Origin: CAZYFH01 sp965249175 | GTDB taxonomy: Bacteria; Acidobacteriota; Vicinamibacteria; Vicinamibacterales; UBA8438 | DNA: 64,000 nt | Direction: 5' to 3' | Assembly (NCBI GenBank): GCA_965249175.1 | Contig: OZ252227.1 | Span: 3,286,001-3,350,000, forward strand | Shown: positions 26,813-34,659 of the stretch, in pieces | Position numbering within the stretch: position 1 is the first letter of the stretch | How the letters are laid out: each line of letters opens with the position of its first letter | The notes under the pieces: model-generated | The model's input: the letters and a program-made list of their open reading frames with translations, nothing else | Database searches by the model: none | Told to the model about the DNA's origin: nothing | Program-made: the position numbers and the translations under genes

Positions 26813-28284
26813 CAGCCCGTGGTGAAAGTCCCTATTAGGGATCGACACGATCGATCCCGCGTACTACACTGTCGCGCATGGCGATGGGCAAACGACGACG
26901 CCGGGCGCGGCAAGCATCGATGTGGGTTCCCACCAGCGACCTGCCTCGCAGTGCGGCGCATCCGTTCTATCAGCGATTGAATCGGATCCTCGATGACACG
27001 GGCTTCGACGCGTTCGTCGAGGCGCAATGCGCGCCGTTCTACGCGGACGGCGTCGGTCGTCCGAGTCTGGCGCCGGGGCGGTACTTCCGGCTGCTGATGC
27101 TCGGCTACTTCGAAGGGCTGGACTCGGAGCGGGCGATCGCGTGGCGGGCGGCCGATTCGCTGAGCATCCGGCAGTTTCTGGACCTCGAGCTGCACGAGGC
27201 GCCGCCGGATCACTCGACGCTGTCGCGCACCCGGCGCCTGATCGACGTCGAGACCCATCAAGCGGTGTTCACGTGGGTGCTGCAGCAACTGGCCGACGCC
27301 CAGCTCGTGACCGGGCGGACCCTCGGCATCGATGCCACGACGTTGGAAGCGAACGCCGCATTGCGGAGTATCGTGCGCCGGGACACGGGCGAAGGCTACG
27401 AGGCGTTTCTGACCGGGCTGGCCGAGGCGTCCGGCATCGTCACGCCGACCCGCGCTGAGCTGGCCCGGTTCGACCGGAAACGGAAGAAGAAAGGCTCCAA
27501 CGACGACTGGACGCATCCGCAGGATCCGGACGCGAAGATCACGAAGCTGAAGGACGGGCGCACGCACTTGGCGCACACCGCGGAGCATGCGGTGGACCTG
27601 GAGACGGGGGCCATCGTCGGCGTCACCGTGCAGGATGCCGACGACGGCGATACGACGACGATGGTCGAGACCCTGATCACGGCGGCCGACCACGTCGAAG
27701 CCGTCCTGCCGGCCGGCGCCGGTATCGCCGAGGTCGTCGGGGACAAGGGGTATCACAGTAACGAGACGATGGTGGCGTTCGCCGCGCTCGGCGTGCGCAG
27801 TTATGTTTCGGAGCCGGACCGCGGGCGACGCAACTGGACAGGCAAGGCGGCGGCGCGCGACGCCGTGTACGCGAACCGTCGGCGCATTCGGGGCACGCGT
27901 GGGCAACGGCTGCTGCGACGGCGGGGCGAGTTGCTCGAACGCCCCAACGCGCATCTCTACGAGACCGGGCGGCTGCGCCGGGTGCATCTGCGTGGGCATC
28001 CCAACATCCTCAAGCGCGTGCTTGTGCACGTCTGCGGGTTCAATCTTGGGCTCCTCATGCGGCAGCTGACGGGCGTCGGCACGCCGCGGAGCCTCCAAGG
28101 CCGCGCGGTCGCCGTCTTCGAGGCCTTGATCGCTGATCTTGGCCGCCTCTGGACCCTCGTATCGCCCGCGTGGGCGCGAGATGCGCAAGATCTGCCGCAC
28201 TCGTCGTTTCTCGACCTTATGACACGGTGTCACGAACACATGCCCCTCGACCTACGAAAGGGCGTTTTCACCACGGGCTGCTAG
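26809..28284 (+). mobile_element. Complete IS1182-like insertion sequence with CTAG target duplication
   Basis: A single transposase gene is bounded by perfect 15-bp inverted repeats (CAGCCCGTGGTGAAA at 26813-26827 and its complement at 28266-28280). These are flanked on both sides by CTAG (26809-26812 and 28281-28284), read as a 4-bp target duplication. Because CTAG is palindromic, the repeats could also be counted as 19 bp. The element is about 1.47 kb. The left end abuts the stop codon of the six-TM gene. End sequences of the same type are found alone at 32214 and 33618 and as a pair at 52423-52470. Confidence 0.9.
26878..28284 (+). CDS. IS1182-like DDE transposase
   Basis: A 468-residue transposase. 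The N-terminal domain (PSLAPGRYFRLLMLGYFEGL) matches the DUF772 region. The catalytic domain has LGIDATTLEANAAL with the first Asp, VVGDKGYHSNETM with the second, and a C-terminal Glu in RGELLERPNAHL. The ORF looks intact, so the element may be active. The stop codon TAG is not encoded by the element proper but is completed by the flanking CTAG target, so insertion into CTAG always supplies the stop. The family is IS1182 or a close DDE_Tnp_1 relative. Confidence 0.9.
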   Translation: MAMGKRRRRARQASMWVPTSDLPRSAAHPFYQRLNRILDDTGFDAFVEAQCAPFYADGVGRPSLAPGRYFRLLMLGYFEGLDSERAIAWRAADSLSIRQFLDLELHEAPPDHSTLSRTRRLIDVETHQAVFTWVLQQLADAQLVTGRTLGIDATTLEANAALRSIVRRDTGEGYEAFLTGLAEASGIVTPTRAELARFDRKRKKKGSNDDWTHPQDPDAKITKLKDGRTHLAHTAEHAVDLETGAIVGVTVQDADDGDTTTMVETLITAADHVEAVLPAGAGIAEVVGDKGYHSNETMVAFAALGVRSYVSEPDRGRRNWTGKAAARDAVYANRRRIRGTRGQRLLRRRGELLERPNAHLYETGRLRRVHLRGHPNILKRVLVHVCGFNLGLLMRQLTGVGTPRSLQGRAVAVFEALIADLGRLWTLVSPAWARDAQDLPHSSFLDLMTRCHEHMPLDLRKGVFTTGC

Positions 28285-28339
28285 GACAGGGCGTCGAGAT
28301 CATCGCCGACCGCCTTGAACCGGCGCTCGCGACGTGCCC

Positions 28340-30691
28340 TCAGTATCTGAACAGATACTGCAACTTCGTAAAGATCGCGCGGTTGGTCCGGCGATAGGCG
28401 TCGGAATGGACGAATCGCTCCTGGATCGGGTCGAGGCCCTCGATGAACCTCGCCTGGCGGTAGTGGTCGTCGTATCCGACGTAGAAGACCGTGCCGCCGT
28501 TGATTCGATACGTGAACAGCAGATTGACGTCGAGCTGCTTGTCAAAGGAGTCGAACTCGGTGATGTTGCGCACCAGGAACCGGTCGGTGAATGTGTAGGT
28601 GGTCCGTAGGCGTGTGATCTTGACGTCGAACACCTGTGCGTCGTCGCTGCGTGGATCGACGAAGTTGGTCGTGTTGAGGCTCAGCTCGGCCTGGAGGCTC
28701 GACATCGGGCGCACCGTGAGGCTGACACGACCGCGTCGGTCGTACCCCAGATACGGGTTGGCCACGTCGTAGAAGATCTGGTCGCCGGCATTGAAGCCCA
28801 GGTTGACGGAGTACAGCTGCGCATTGATCCCGCCAAAAAACCAATACCGGCCCTTCTGAAAGTCGACCCCGCCGAACCGCTCCATGTCACGGTCGATCTC
28901 GGCGCCAAACCGCATGTTGCGCGCGAACGAGAAATTGACCGACGACCAGAAGTTCTCATCCTGGTGCACCCCGTTGAAGTCGTAGTTCCGGCGATACCAG
29001 ACGCGCGGACCCCAATCGATGATCCAGTGTTGCGGGAACCACCGATACGACGCCTCGCTGCTCAACCGCCTTTGGTCGCGTCGCCGCACGAACCCGACCT
29101 GCGTGTCGAAGTCCGGCGTGATCTCGTACGCACCCAGGGACCAGTCGAGGTTTCTGGCATTCTGTCTGAGCTGCAGGTCGAACACATGACCGTCGGTCTC
29201 GACGCCGTCGAGATCCCGGTTCTGCGCGCGCACGGCGGTCATGCTGACGCTGTGGACCGGTGAGAGACGGAAGCCGGCGTCCACGCCGGTGAGCGTGCTG
29301 CGGCTGTCGAGAAAGTCGCGGTGGGTCACGATCGCCCCCACATGCGACTCGGTAAACAGGTCGTAACGCGCGCGGCCGATGAACGTCTGGGCACTCGTGC
29401 CAAACAGCGGGTCGGTCGGGTCTTCCAGGTTGCCTGGCGCTTGATCGTTCGCCGCCAGCACACCGACCGCAGCGTTGCCCACCTTGCCGGTCAGCTTCGC
29501 CCCATACAACGGATCGACGATGGTTCGCGTGTGGACGAGCGTCACCGGTCCATTGATCGTGAAGATCTCGTTCCCCTCGATAAAGAACGGACGCAGCTCC
29601 GAAAAGAACAGGGGAAATCGCAGGTTGACCTCGATCTGCGGCCGGTCCGACTCGATCTGGGAGAAGTCGGGGTTCACGGTGAAATCGGCGGTCACGTTGG
29701 ATGTGACGCCGTACTTGACGTTGAGCCCGGCCTCCGGATTGTTGCTGGTGGGAAAGCCCCCCGTGGCCGCGTCGAGGGAGCCGAATCGAATCCCGGTGAA
29801 GGTCGGCAGTAGCTCCACGTTACGACTCGTTGACAGATTGGTCATCCCTTCGAGCACACCCATCTGCCCCATGAAACTCCGCTCGTCGCGCGTCATGGGT
29901 GCCCAGACGATGCTCTCGCGGTCGTGATCCTTGATCTCACGCACGAACTGAAAGCCCCAGCGGTGCGGCACACCGTCCGGTAGCTGCGGATAGCGCAAGC
30001 TCTTGAACGGAATCGCCATCTCGGCCGTGAAGCCGTCGTGGACGATCTGGGCGCCTGTATCGAAGAGCGTGTCCCACGAGCGGTCGGCGAACGGAATCCC
30101 CGCGCCGCGGTTACGCCGACCGGCCAGGTCGATGATGCCGTCGCCCTGCACGTTGTGGGCATTGACATCGAAGTCGTACGACCGTTGCTGATCCATGAAG
30201 GTGTCGAGATAGACGGTCAGCAGATCGTCGTTGAACGCCGTGTCTCGATCAACCCGGTTCGACCGCATGATGCTCGGGTCAGCGTAGTAGGCGTAGAACC
30301 CGAAGTACAGGTGGTCGTCGTCATAGGCGACGTACATGTCAGTGGGCTCGGTTGGCGGCGCCCCGTCCACTGGCTCGTATTGCACGAAGCTGGTGATCTT
30401 CACGGCCGTCTGCCACACGGCGTCATCGAGCCTGCCATCGACGAGGGGTGGTGTATCGGCGCGCATCGGTCGGATGGTCGGTCGGCCGACCAGCACGCCG
30501 AGTGACCGCGCTTGCGCGTCGAGTGCGGCTGCGTCGAGCGCCGCCGCGCGCTCAGACCCGCTGCCGGAGCTATCGGCGAGGGATTGCGAAGACTCCGTGG
30601 GGCGGGCCGTGGGCTGTGCGTCCGCCGGAGACACGACCGACGCCAAAGAGACGGTCAGCACGGTCAGTGCTGCGACGACAGTGACGGTCAA
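28340..30691 (-). CDS. CBM9-like / DUF5916 outer-membrane protein
   Basis: A 783-residue protein with a signal peptide (ends near SPADAQ). A carbohydrate-binding-module-9-like domain follows at about residues 75-270 (PLVDGRLDDAVWQTA, YVAYDDDHLYFGFYAYYADP). Then comes a DUF5916 region (NPDFSQIESDRPQIEVNLRF, FFSELRPFFIEGNEIF) and amphipathic beta-strands to a final YLFRY. A terminal aromatic residue is typical of barrels inserted by BamA. The likely start is TTG at 30691. Such proteins are abundant in Acidobacteriota and Bacteroidetes-like genomes and are thought to act at the outer membrane in polymer handling; function is unproven. Confidence 0.88.
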   Translation of the reverse strand: MTVTVVAALTVLTVSLASVVSPADAQPTARPTESSQSLADSSGSGSERAAALDAAALDAQARSLGVLVGRPTIRPMRADTPPLVDGRLDDAVWQTAVKITSFVQYEPVDGAPPTEPTDMYVAYDDDHLYFGFYAYYADPSIMRSNRVDRDTAFNDDLLTVYLDTFMDQQRSYDFDVNAHNVQGDGIIDLAGRRNRGAGIPFADRSWDTLFDTGAQIVHDGFTAEMAIPFKSLRYPQLPDGVPHRWGFQFVREIKDHDRESIVWAPMTRDERSFMGQMGVLEGMTNLSTSRNVELLPTFTGIRFGSLDAATGGFPTSNNPEAGLNVKYGVTSNVTADFTVNPDFSQIESDRPQIEVNLRFPLFFSELRPFFIEGNEIFTINGPVTLVHTRTIVDPLYGAKLTGKVGNAAVGVLAANDQAPGNLEDPTDPLFGTSAQTFIGRARYDLFTESHVGAIVTHRDFLDSRSTLTGVDAGFRLSPVHSVSMTAVRAQNRDLDGVETDGHVFDLQLRQNARNLDWSLGAYEITPDFDTQVGFVRRRDQRRLSSEASYRWFPQHWIIDWGPRVWYRRNYDFNGVHQDENFWSSVNFSFARNMRFGAEIDRDMERFGGVDFQKGRYWFFGGINAQLYSVNLGFNAGDQIFYDVANPYLGYDRRGRVSLTVRPMSSLQAELSLNTTNFVDPRSDDAQVFDVKITRLRTTYTFTDRFLVRNITEFDSFDKQLDVNLLFTYRINGGTVFYVGYDDHYRQARFIEGLDPIQERFVHSDAYRRTNRAIFTKLQYLFRY

Positions 30692-30754
30692 GTTCGGAAG
30701 GTTGGGGGAGGTGTGCGCCCTAGCCGAGGGCCCTGGCGGTGGCCATAGCCGCTA

Positions 30755-31768
30755 TTAGGGCTCTGTGACCGGCTGGGTGTCTTTGCGGCGCGCGCCGGCC
30801 AAGATTCCGTGCATCCCGATGTTGCCCTCGTGACAAGCGTACTCGAACAGCGGACCATCCGTTCGCCGAAGCGGCATCATCATGGTCCACGGACCGGTGT
30901 AGGTGTTCGGATCCTCGACGATGAATTCGTACATCACGGTGTCAGCATCGACCCGCCGGAACCGTTCGACCAGCTGCGTGTCGCGGCTCGAGCCGCGGAG
31001 GCTCGTCTCGGTATAGAAGTTCGTCGTCTCGACGACCAGCGTCTCCCCCTCCCAGCGACCCCGAGAGTCGCCCGCCCACTGACGCAGCGCGCCGTGCGGG
31101 CGTCCATCCAGCGGAATGATCCGCGTGTTATGGACCATCTCGTTGAAGATCACGACGTGCCCGGGGATCTGCAGAATCTGCAGGTTGTTGTTGTACGCAC
31201 CTGCCGTCATCGGTGGTCCGGAGTTGAACCCCATGATGCAGCGGTCCGACAGGCTGCGGTCGGTGTAGTGATCCGCGAACCCGTTTCGCAGGTTCAGCCG
31301 GCGCACGGCGCGCGCCTCTCTGGCGCCGTCCGTGTAAGGAATGCGCCCGTCCGGCGGGTCCACGATCAGCGACGTCCGCTTGTCGCTCGTCAGCTCGACA
31401 CCCCGCTCGTACCAGAACTCGTTGTAGGAGAGGACGCCGCCTTCCGACCGCGGCTGGTAGCCGGCGCTCGGCGCACCGGTTTCCGGATCGAACAGATCCC
31501 GGTTGAGCCGGGTACGCTCCGACGCTTCGAAGGCCGCAGCCTCCTCCGTGCTCAGCCGAGCCTGCCCTTCGAGCTCCGTCGGGCGCTCCAGCGGCGTCAG
31601 GGTGCGAAAGGTGTACGTCCCCGAGATGTGCGGCTGGCCGTCCGGCGTGACCAGTGGGTTCGCCCGATCTCCGGACTGGGCGTCGACACCGGTCGGCGCG
31701 ACCAAGACCACCAGGACGACCAGCGCCGCGGCAGCCACGGTGGTCCGCTGACGATTTCTTTCACTCAT
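30755..31768 (-). CDS. Secreted RTSLIVDPPDGRIP-family protein
   Basis: A 337-residue family member. ATG at 31768 is chosen because GGAGG lies 8 nt upstream and it gives a signal peptide ending near TGVDAQ. Landmarks: PDGQPHISGTYTFRTLTPLE, RTSLIVDPPDGRIP, YNNNLQILQIPGHVVIF, HNTRIIPLDGRPH, RWEGETLVVETTNF and EYACHEGNIGM. It carries an extra segment rich in Arg around residue 180. It lies between the DUF5916 barrel and DUF423 on the same strand. Confidence 0.82.
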   Translation of the reverse strand: MSERNRQRTTVAAAALVVLVVLVAPTGVDAQSGDRANPLVTPDGQPHISGTYTFRTLTPLERPTELEGQARLSTEEAAAFEASERTRLNRDLFDPETGAPSAGYQPRSEGGVLSYNEFWYERGVELTSDKRTSLIVDPPDGRIPYTDGAREARAVRRLNLRNGFADHYTDRSLSDRCIMGFNSGPPMTAGAYNNNLQILQIPGHVVIFNEMVHNTRIIPLDGRPHGALRQWAGDSRGRWEGETLVVETTNFYTETSLRGSSRDTQLVERFRRVDADTVMYEFIVEDPNTYTGPWTMMMPLRRTDGPLFEYACHEGNIGMHGILAGARRKDTQPVTEP

Positions 31769-31811
31769 CGACGCGTCCTCCACCGACGGCTTCACGACGT
31801 CCGGGTCATGC

Positions 31812-32186
31812 TCATGGCGATGCGCGGAGCGCGCCGGTAGCGAGCGCCGCCCACCCGATGAGAAAGCACACGCCGCCAATCGGGGTGATGGCCCCCAACC
31901 ACCGGGTGCCGGTGATCGCCATCAGATAGAGACTGCCGGAAAAGAAGACGATGCCGGCGATGAACAACCAGCCGGCCGCGCCGACCCATGCGCTCGGCCA
32001 GCGTGACGCCGCCCATGACACCGCGAGCACGCCAAGCGCATGAATCAGGTGGTAGCGGACACCGGTCTCGAAGACCGCGAGCATATCGGCCGCCACCCGG
32101 TCTCTGAGGCCATGCGCGCCGAATGCGCCAATCAGCACGCCGACACCGCACATCGCGGCTCCCGCTGCAAACCACCCGGCTACCAT
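31812..32186 (-). CDS. DUF423 (YgdD-like) membrane protein
   Basis: A 124-residue protein with four hydrophobic helices. GVLIGAFGAHGLRD near the start and FFSGSLYLMAITGTRWLGAI near the end are diagnostic for DUF423. These are small inner-membrane proteins of unknown function found in many bacteria. It is separated by 43 nt from the downstream secreted-family gene and by 40 nt from the upstream propeller gene. Confidence 0.92.
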   Translation of the reverse strand: MVAGWFAAGAAMCGVGVLIGAFGAHGLRDRVAADMLAVFETGVRYHLIHALGVLAVSWAASRWPSAWVGAAGWLFIAGIVFFSGSLYLMAITGTRWLGAITPIGGVCFLIGWAALATGALRASP

Positions 32187-32213
32187 CGCTGGCTATGATA
32201 CCGGGAATCCCGC

Positions 32214-32223
32214 CTAGCAGCCC
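32214..32223 (+). repeat. Solo CTAGCAGCCC motif
   Basis: CTAGCAGCCCGTG matches the outer 13 bases of the IS end at 26809. No second end faces it. It may be a relic of an excised or degraded copy, or a chance match. Confidence 0.3.
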
Positions 32224-32226
32224 GTG

Positions 32227-33588
32227 CTACGAGCCCGCGTCACCGATGCGATACAGCCTTGAGGCGGTGCGCAGAATCAGGCTGCCGTTCGCGACGGCTG
32301 GTGTCGCCAACGACATCTCGTCCAGTGAGTTACGACCCAGGACCGCGAACTCCGGTCCGGCCTGGATGACGAACGTGTCGCCGTCCTCGCTCAACGCAAA
32401 GATCTTCCCGTTGTAGGCCCACGGCGACGCCGTGAAGAGGGTACCCGCCGTGATGCGGGCCCGCGGATAGACCTCGCGACCGGTCCGCGCGTCGTAGCAC
32501 AGCAGGATGCCGCGGTCGAGCAGCGTGTAGTGGTAGTCGCCATAGACGAGCGATGACGGGTTGTACGAGCCCAGCTGCGGGTGCGACCAGACGACGTAGT
32601 CGTTGCTCGTGCTGCCTTCGCCGAGCGTGATGTCACCAGACGCACCCGGGCGCACGGCGTAGACCGGTCGCGATTGGTCCGCGATATACCCGGAGTTGAT
32701 ATAGAGCAGACCGTGCTCCGAAAACGGCGTCGGGATGACGAGCGTCGACATGCCGTGTAGCTGCCACAGCAGCTCGCCGTCGAGACCGTAGGAGCGGACG
32801 CCGCCGGTACCCGACGTGACGATCTCCGTGCGAACGTCGTTCTCCCAGACGAAGGGCGTCGCCCAGTTGCTCGCCTCGTCTCGAGCGGTGCGCCACAGCT
32901 CTGCTCCGGTGGCGGCGTCATGGGCGGCGATATACGACTGGGCTTCGTTGTCGTTGACGACATACAACCGGCCGTCGTGGAGCGCCGGCGAGGTGGCCGA
33001 GCCCCAGTCGCGGCGCGGCAACCACTCCATCGGCACCGACCACGCGGTGCGGCCGTCGAACTCGAGCGCGAACAAACCGATGTCCCCCAGGTAGACATAC
33101 ACGCGCTCGCCGTCGGTCACCGGCGTCTCGGCCGCCATCCTGGTTTTCTGATGGGTCGGCTCGCCCGGCAGGCCCGTGTGAAGCATCCGCTCCCATCGAA
33201 CCGCACCCGTCCCGAACTCGATGTCATAGAGCGCCCACCGGATCGGGGTGGTCGGTGTGTAGACGTCGGTCCGGCTCATCGACCCCCCGAGCGAGCGCGC
33301 CCGATAGCTTTCGACCGGCGCCAGCGCTTCGTCCTCCCCGTCGACACTGACCGCCGTCAGGACGAACACGTGATCGTCCCACACGATCGGCGAGCTCCAG
33401 GATTGTCCGGGTACGTCGACCGACCAGACGACGTTCTCATCCGGTCCCCAGGTATCGGGCAGTCTCACATCGTCGGCCACGACACCCGCCGTATCACCAC
33501 GGAACCGCGGCCAGTTCGACTGCGCCGACACAGTCGTCGCGGCGAGGGCCACCAGGCCACACCCGAGCACCGTTGAGCGCATCTTCAT
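32227..33588 (-). CDS. PQQ-like beta-propeller secreted protein (copy C)
   Basis: A 453-residue paralogue of the proteins at 4312-5712 and 10290-11642, with WPRFRG, HDAATGAELWRTARDE and DARTGREVYPRAR in the same order and a matching C-terminus (SRLYRIGDAGS). The start MKMRSTVLGCG at 33588 is preceded by GGAGG at 8-nt spacing and gives a signal peptide ending near TTVSAQ. All three copies share the pattern of a tryptophan-docking-like propeller without dehydrogenase residues. Confidence 0.85.
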   Translation of the reverse strand: MKMRSTVLGCGLVALAATTVSAQSNWPRFRGDTAGVVADDVRLPDTWGPDENVVWSVDVPGQSWSSPIVWDDHVFVLTAVSVDGEDEALAPVESYRARSLGGSMSRTDVYTPTTPIRWALYDIEFGTGAVRWERMLHTGLPGEPTHQKTRMAAETPVTDGERVYVYLGDIGLFALEFDGRTAWSVPMEWLPRRDWGSATSPALHDGRLYVVNDNEAQSYIAAHDAATGAELWRTARDEASNWATPFVWENDVRTEIVTSGTGGVRSYGLDGELLWQLHGMSTLVIPTPFSEHGLLYINSGYIADQSRPVYAVRPGASGDITLGEGSTSNDYVVWSHPQLGSYNPSSLVYGDYHYTLLDRGILLCYDARTGREVYPRARITAGTLFTASPWAYNGKIFALSEDGDTFVIQAGPEFAVLGRNSLDEMSLATPAVANGSLILRTASRLYRIGDAGS

Positions 33589-33617
33589 TGAGGCAACCTC
33601 CACAGACTGGCGATATT

Positions 33618-33627
33618 CTAGCAGCCC
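33618..33627 (+). repeat. Solo CTAGCAGCCC motif
   Basis: Ten bases identical to the outer end of the IS at 26809, in the 140-bp gap between divergent genes. Same orientation as the copy at 32214, so the two do not form an IS pair. Possibly a decayed end or chance. Confidence 0.25.
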
Positions 33628-33729
33628 CTCGGGCAGGTCCCCGCCGACCCACGCTCACGTTCATCGACCTCGCTCGCTCCGGGCGTTCGCGTTCCGCGTC
33701 TCTGCCGTTGTACTGGGTAGGAACACACT

Positions 33730-34494
33730 ATGAGAGCCCTCAGCCTCGCCTGGTGCTTGATGTTCTTCCTCTGCACGCCCGCGCTGGCCCAGACGCAGCC
33801 GGCCGGAGCGGGACCAACGGATCCCGAACAGCGCGGCTCAGGCTTACCGCCCATCTCCATCAACGTCCGCAGCGCGTTCGGCGCCGGGCAGGGTGCCTTC
33901 AAGGACAATGCCCCCCGGCTCACTGGCATCACCGTCGAGGGCCACGTCCGCGTCCGCGAGTCCCCGTTGCGATTCGGTGCGGCGTGGACCTATCTCCGCT
34001 ATGCCACGGAGAGGCAACGATCGCTCGGGACGAGCGAGTATTTCACTAACCTGCCGGTCCTTGTGACCACGTCCAATTACCTCACCGCTCTGCACGGCGT
34101 CGTGCGTGTGCAGCCGGCGAAAGGCCGCGTGCGGCCCTACGTGGATGGGCTCGTGGGGTTCAGCTTCGTCTTCACCGACACGACGATCAACGACGCACAA
34201 AACGGGTGTTATGGCAATACCGCCTGCAAGCGCGCCCGGAATAACGAAGACTACGGGTTCAGCGTCGGGGGCGGCGCCGGCGTCACAATCGACCTCAAGT
34301 CGTGGCCGGGCGGTGAAACACACAGTCCCGGGAGCGTGGATCTGGACATCGGGCTCCGCTATCCGTACGGAGGCGAGGTCGAGCATCTGACGAACACGAT
34401 CCTGGACCCGAACAGCGTGGCCGCCGAGTTCACCAGCCGGCGCTCACGAACCGACGTGCTGGCGATGCAGGCCGGCTTCGCTATTCAGTTCTAG
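33730..34494 (+). CDS. Outer-membrane beta-barrel protein
   Basis: A 254-residue protein with a signal peptide (MRALSLAWCLMFFLCTPALAQ). Alternating strands include ISINVRSAFGAG, FGAAWTYLRYA, GRVRPYVDGLVGFSFVF and AMQAGFAIQF. The last residue is Phe, as in BamA substrates. It resembles the OMP_b-brl/OprF-like small barrels. One disulfide may form between the two Cys in NGCYGNTACKRA. No partner gene is obvious; a REP pair follows. Confidence 0.75.
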   Translation: MRALSLAWCLMFFLCTPALAQTQPAGAGPTDPEQRGSGLPPISINVRSAFGAGQGAFKDNAPRLTGITVEGHVRVRESPLRFGAAWTYLRYATERQRSLGTSEYFTNLPVLVTTSNYLTALHGVVRVQPAKGRVRPYVDGLVGFSFVFTDTTINDAQNGCYGNTACKRARNNEDYGFSVGGGAGVTIDLKSWPGGETHSPGSVDLDIGLRYPYGGEVEHLTNTILDPNSVAAEFTSRRSRTDVLAMQAGFAIQF

Positions 34495-34532
34495 CGGCGC
34501 TCCTCGCCACGCGCTTCGATCTGGTTGCTCCG

Positions 34533-34607
34533 TCGTAGGGCAGGGCTTCAGCCCTGCCGGTGCACCCAGGCCATACCCGTCGCGCGGCTAAAGCCACGCG
34601 CTACGAC
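34533..34607. repeat. Paired REP hairpins bounded by GTCGTAG/CTACGAC
   Basis: Hairpin one is GGCAGGGCT-TC-AGCCCTGCC (34539-34558, perfect). Hairpin two is CGCGCGGCT-AA-AGCCACGCG (34581-34600, one mismatch). Outer GTCGTAG and CTACGAC are inverted repeats. It lies between an outer-membrane protein gene and the ABC-exporter operon and could affect transcript stability. Confidence 0.85.
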
Positions 34608-34659
34608 GTCATCTCCCCGCGCCTGACAGCCGCGAAATGGTACGATCTGGCCTGCTGAC

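Noticed and set aside
26809..28239. 476-codon open frame antisense to the transposase
   Set aside because: The plus-strand frame has the DDE transposase motifs and inverted repeats; the antisense frame shows no recognisable motif.
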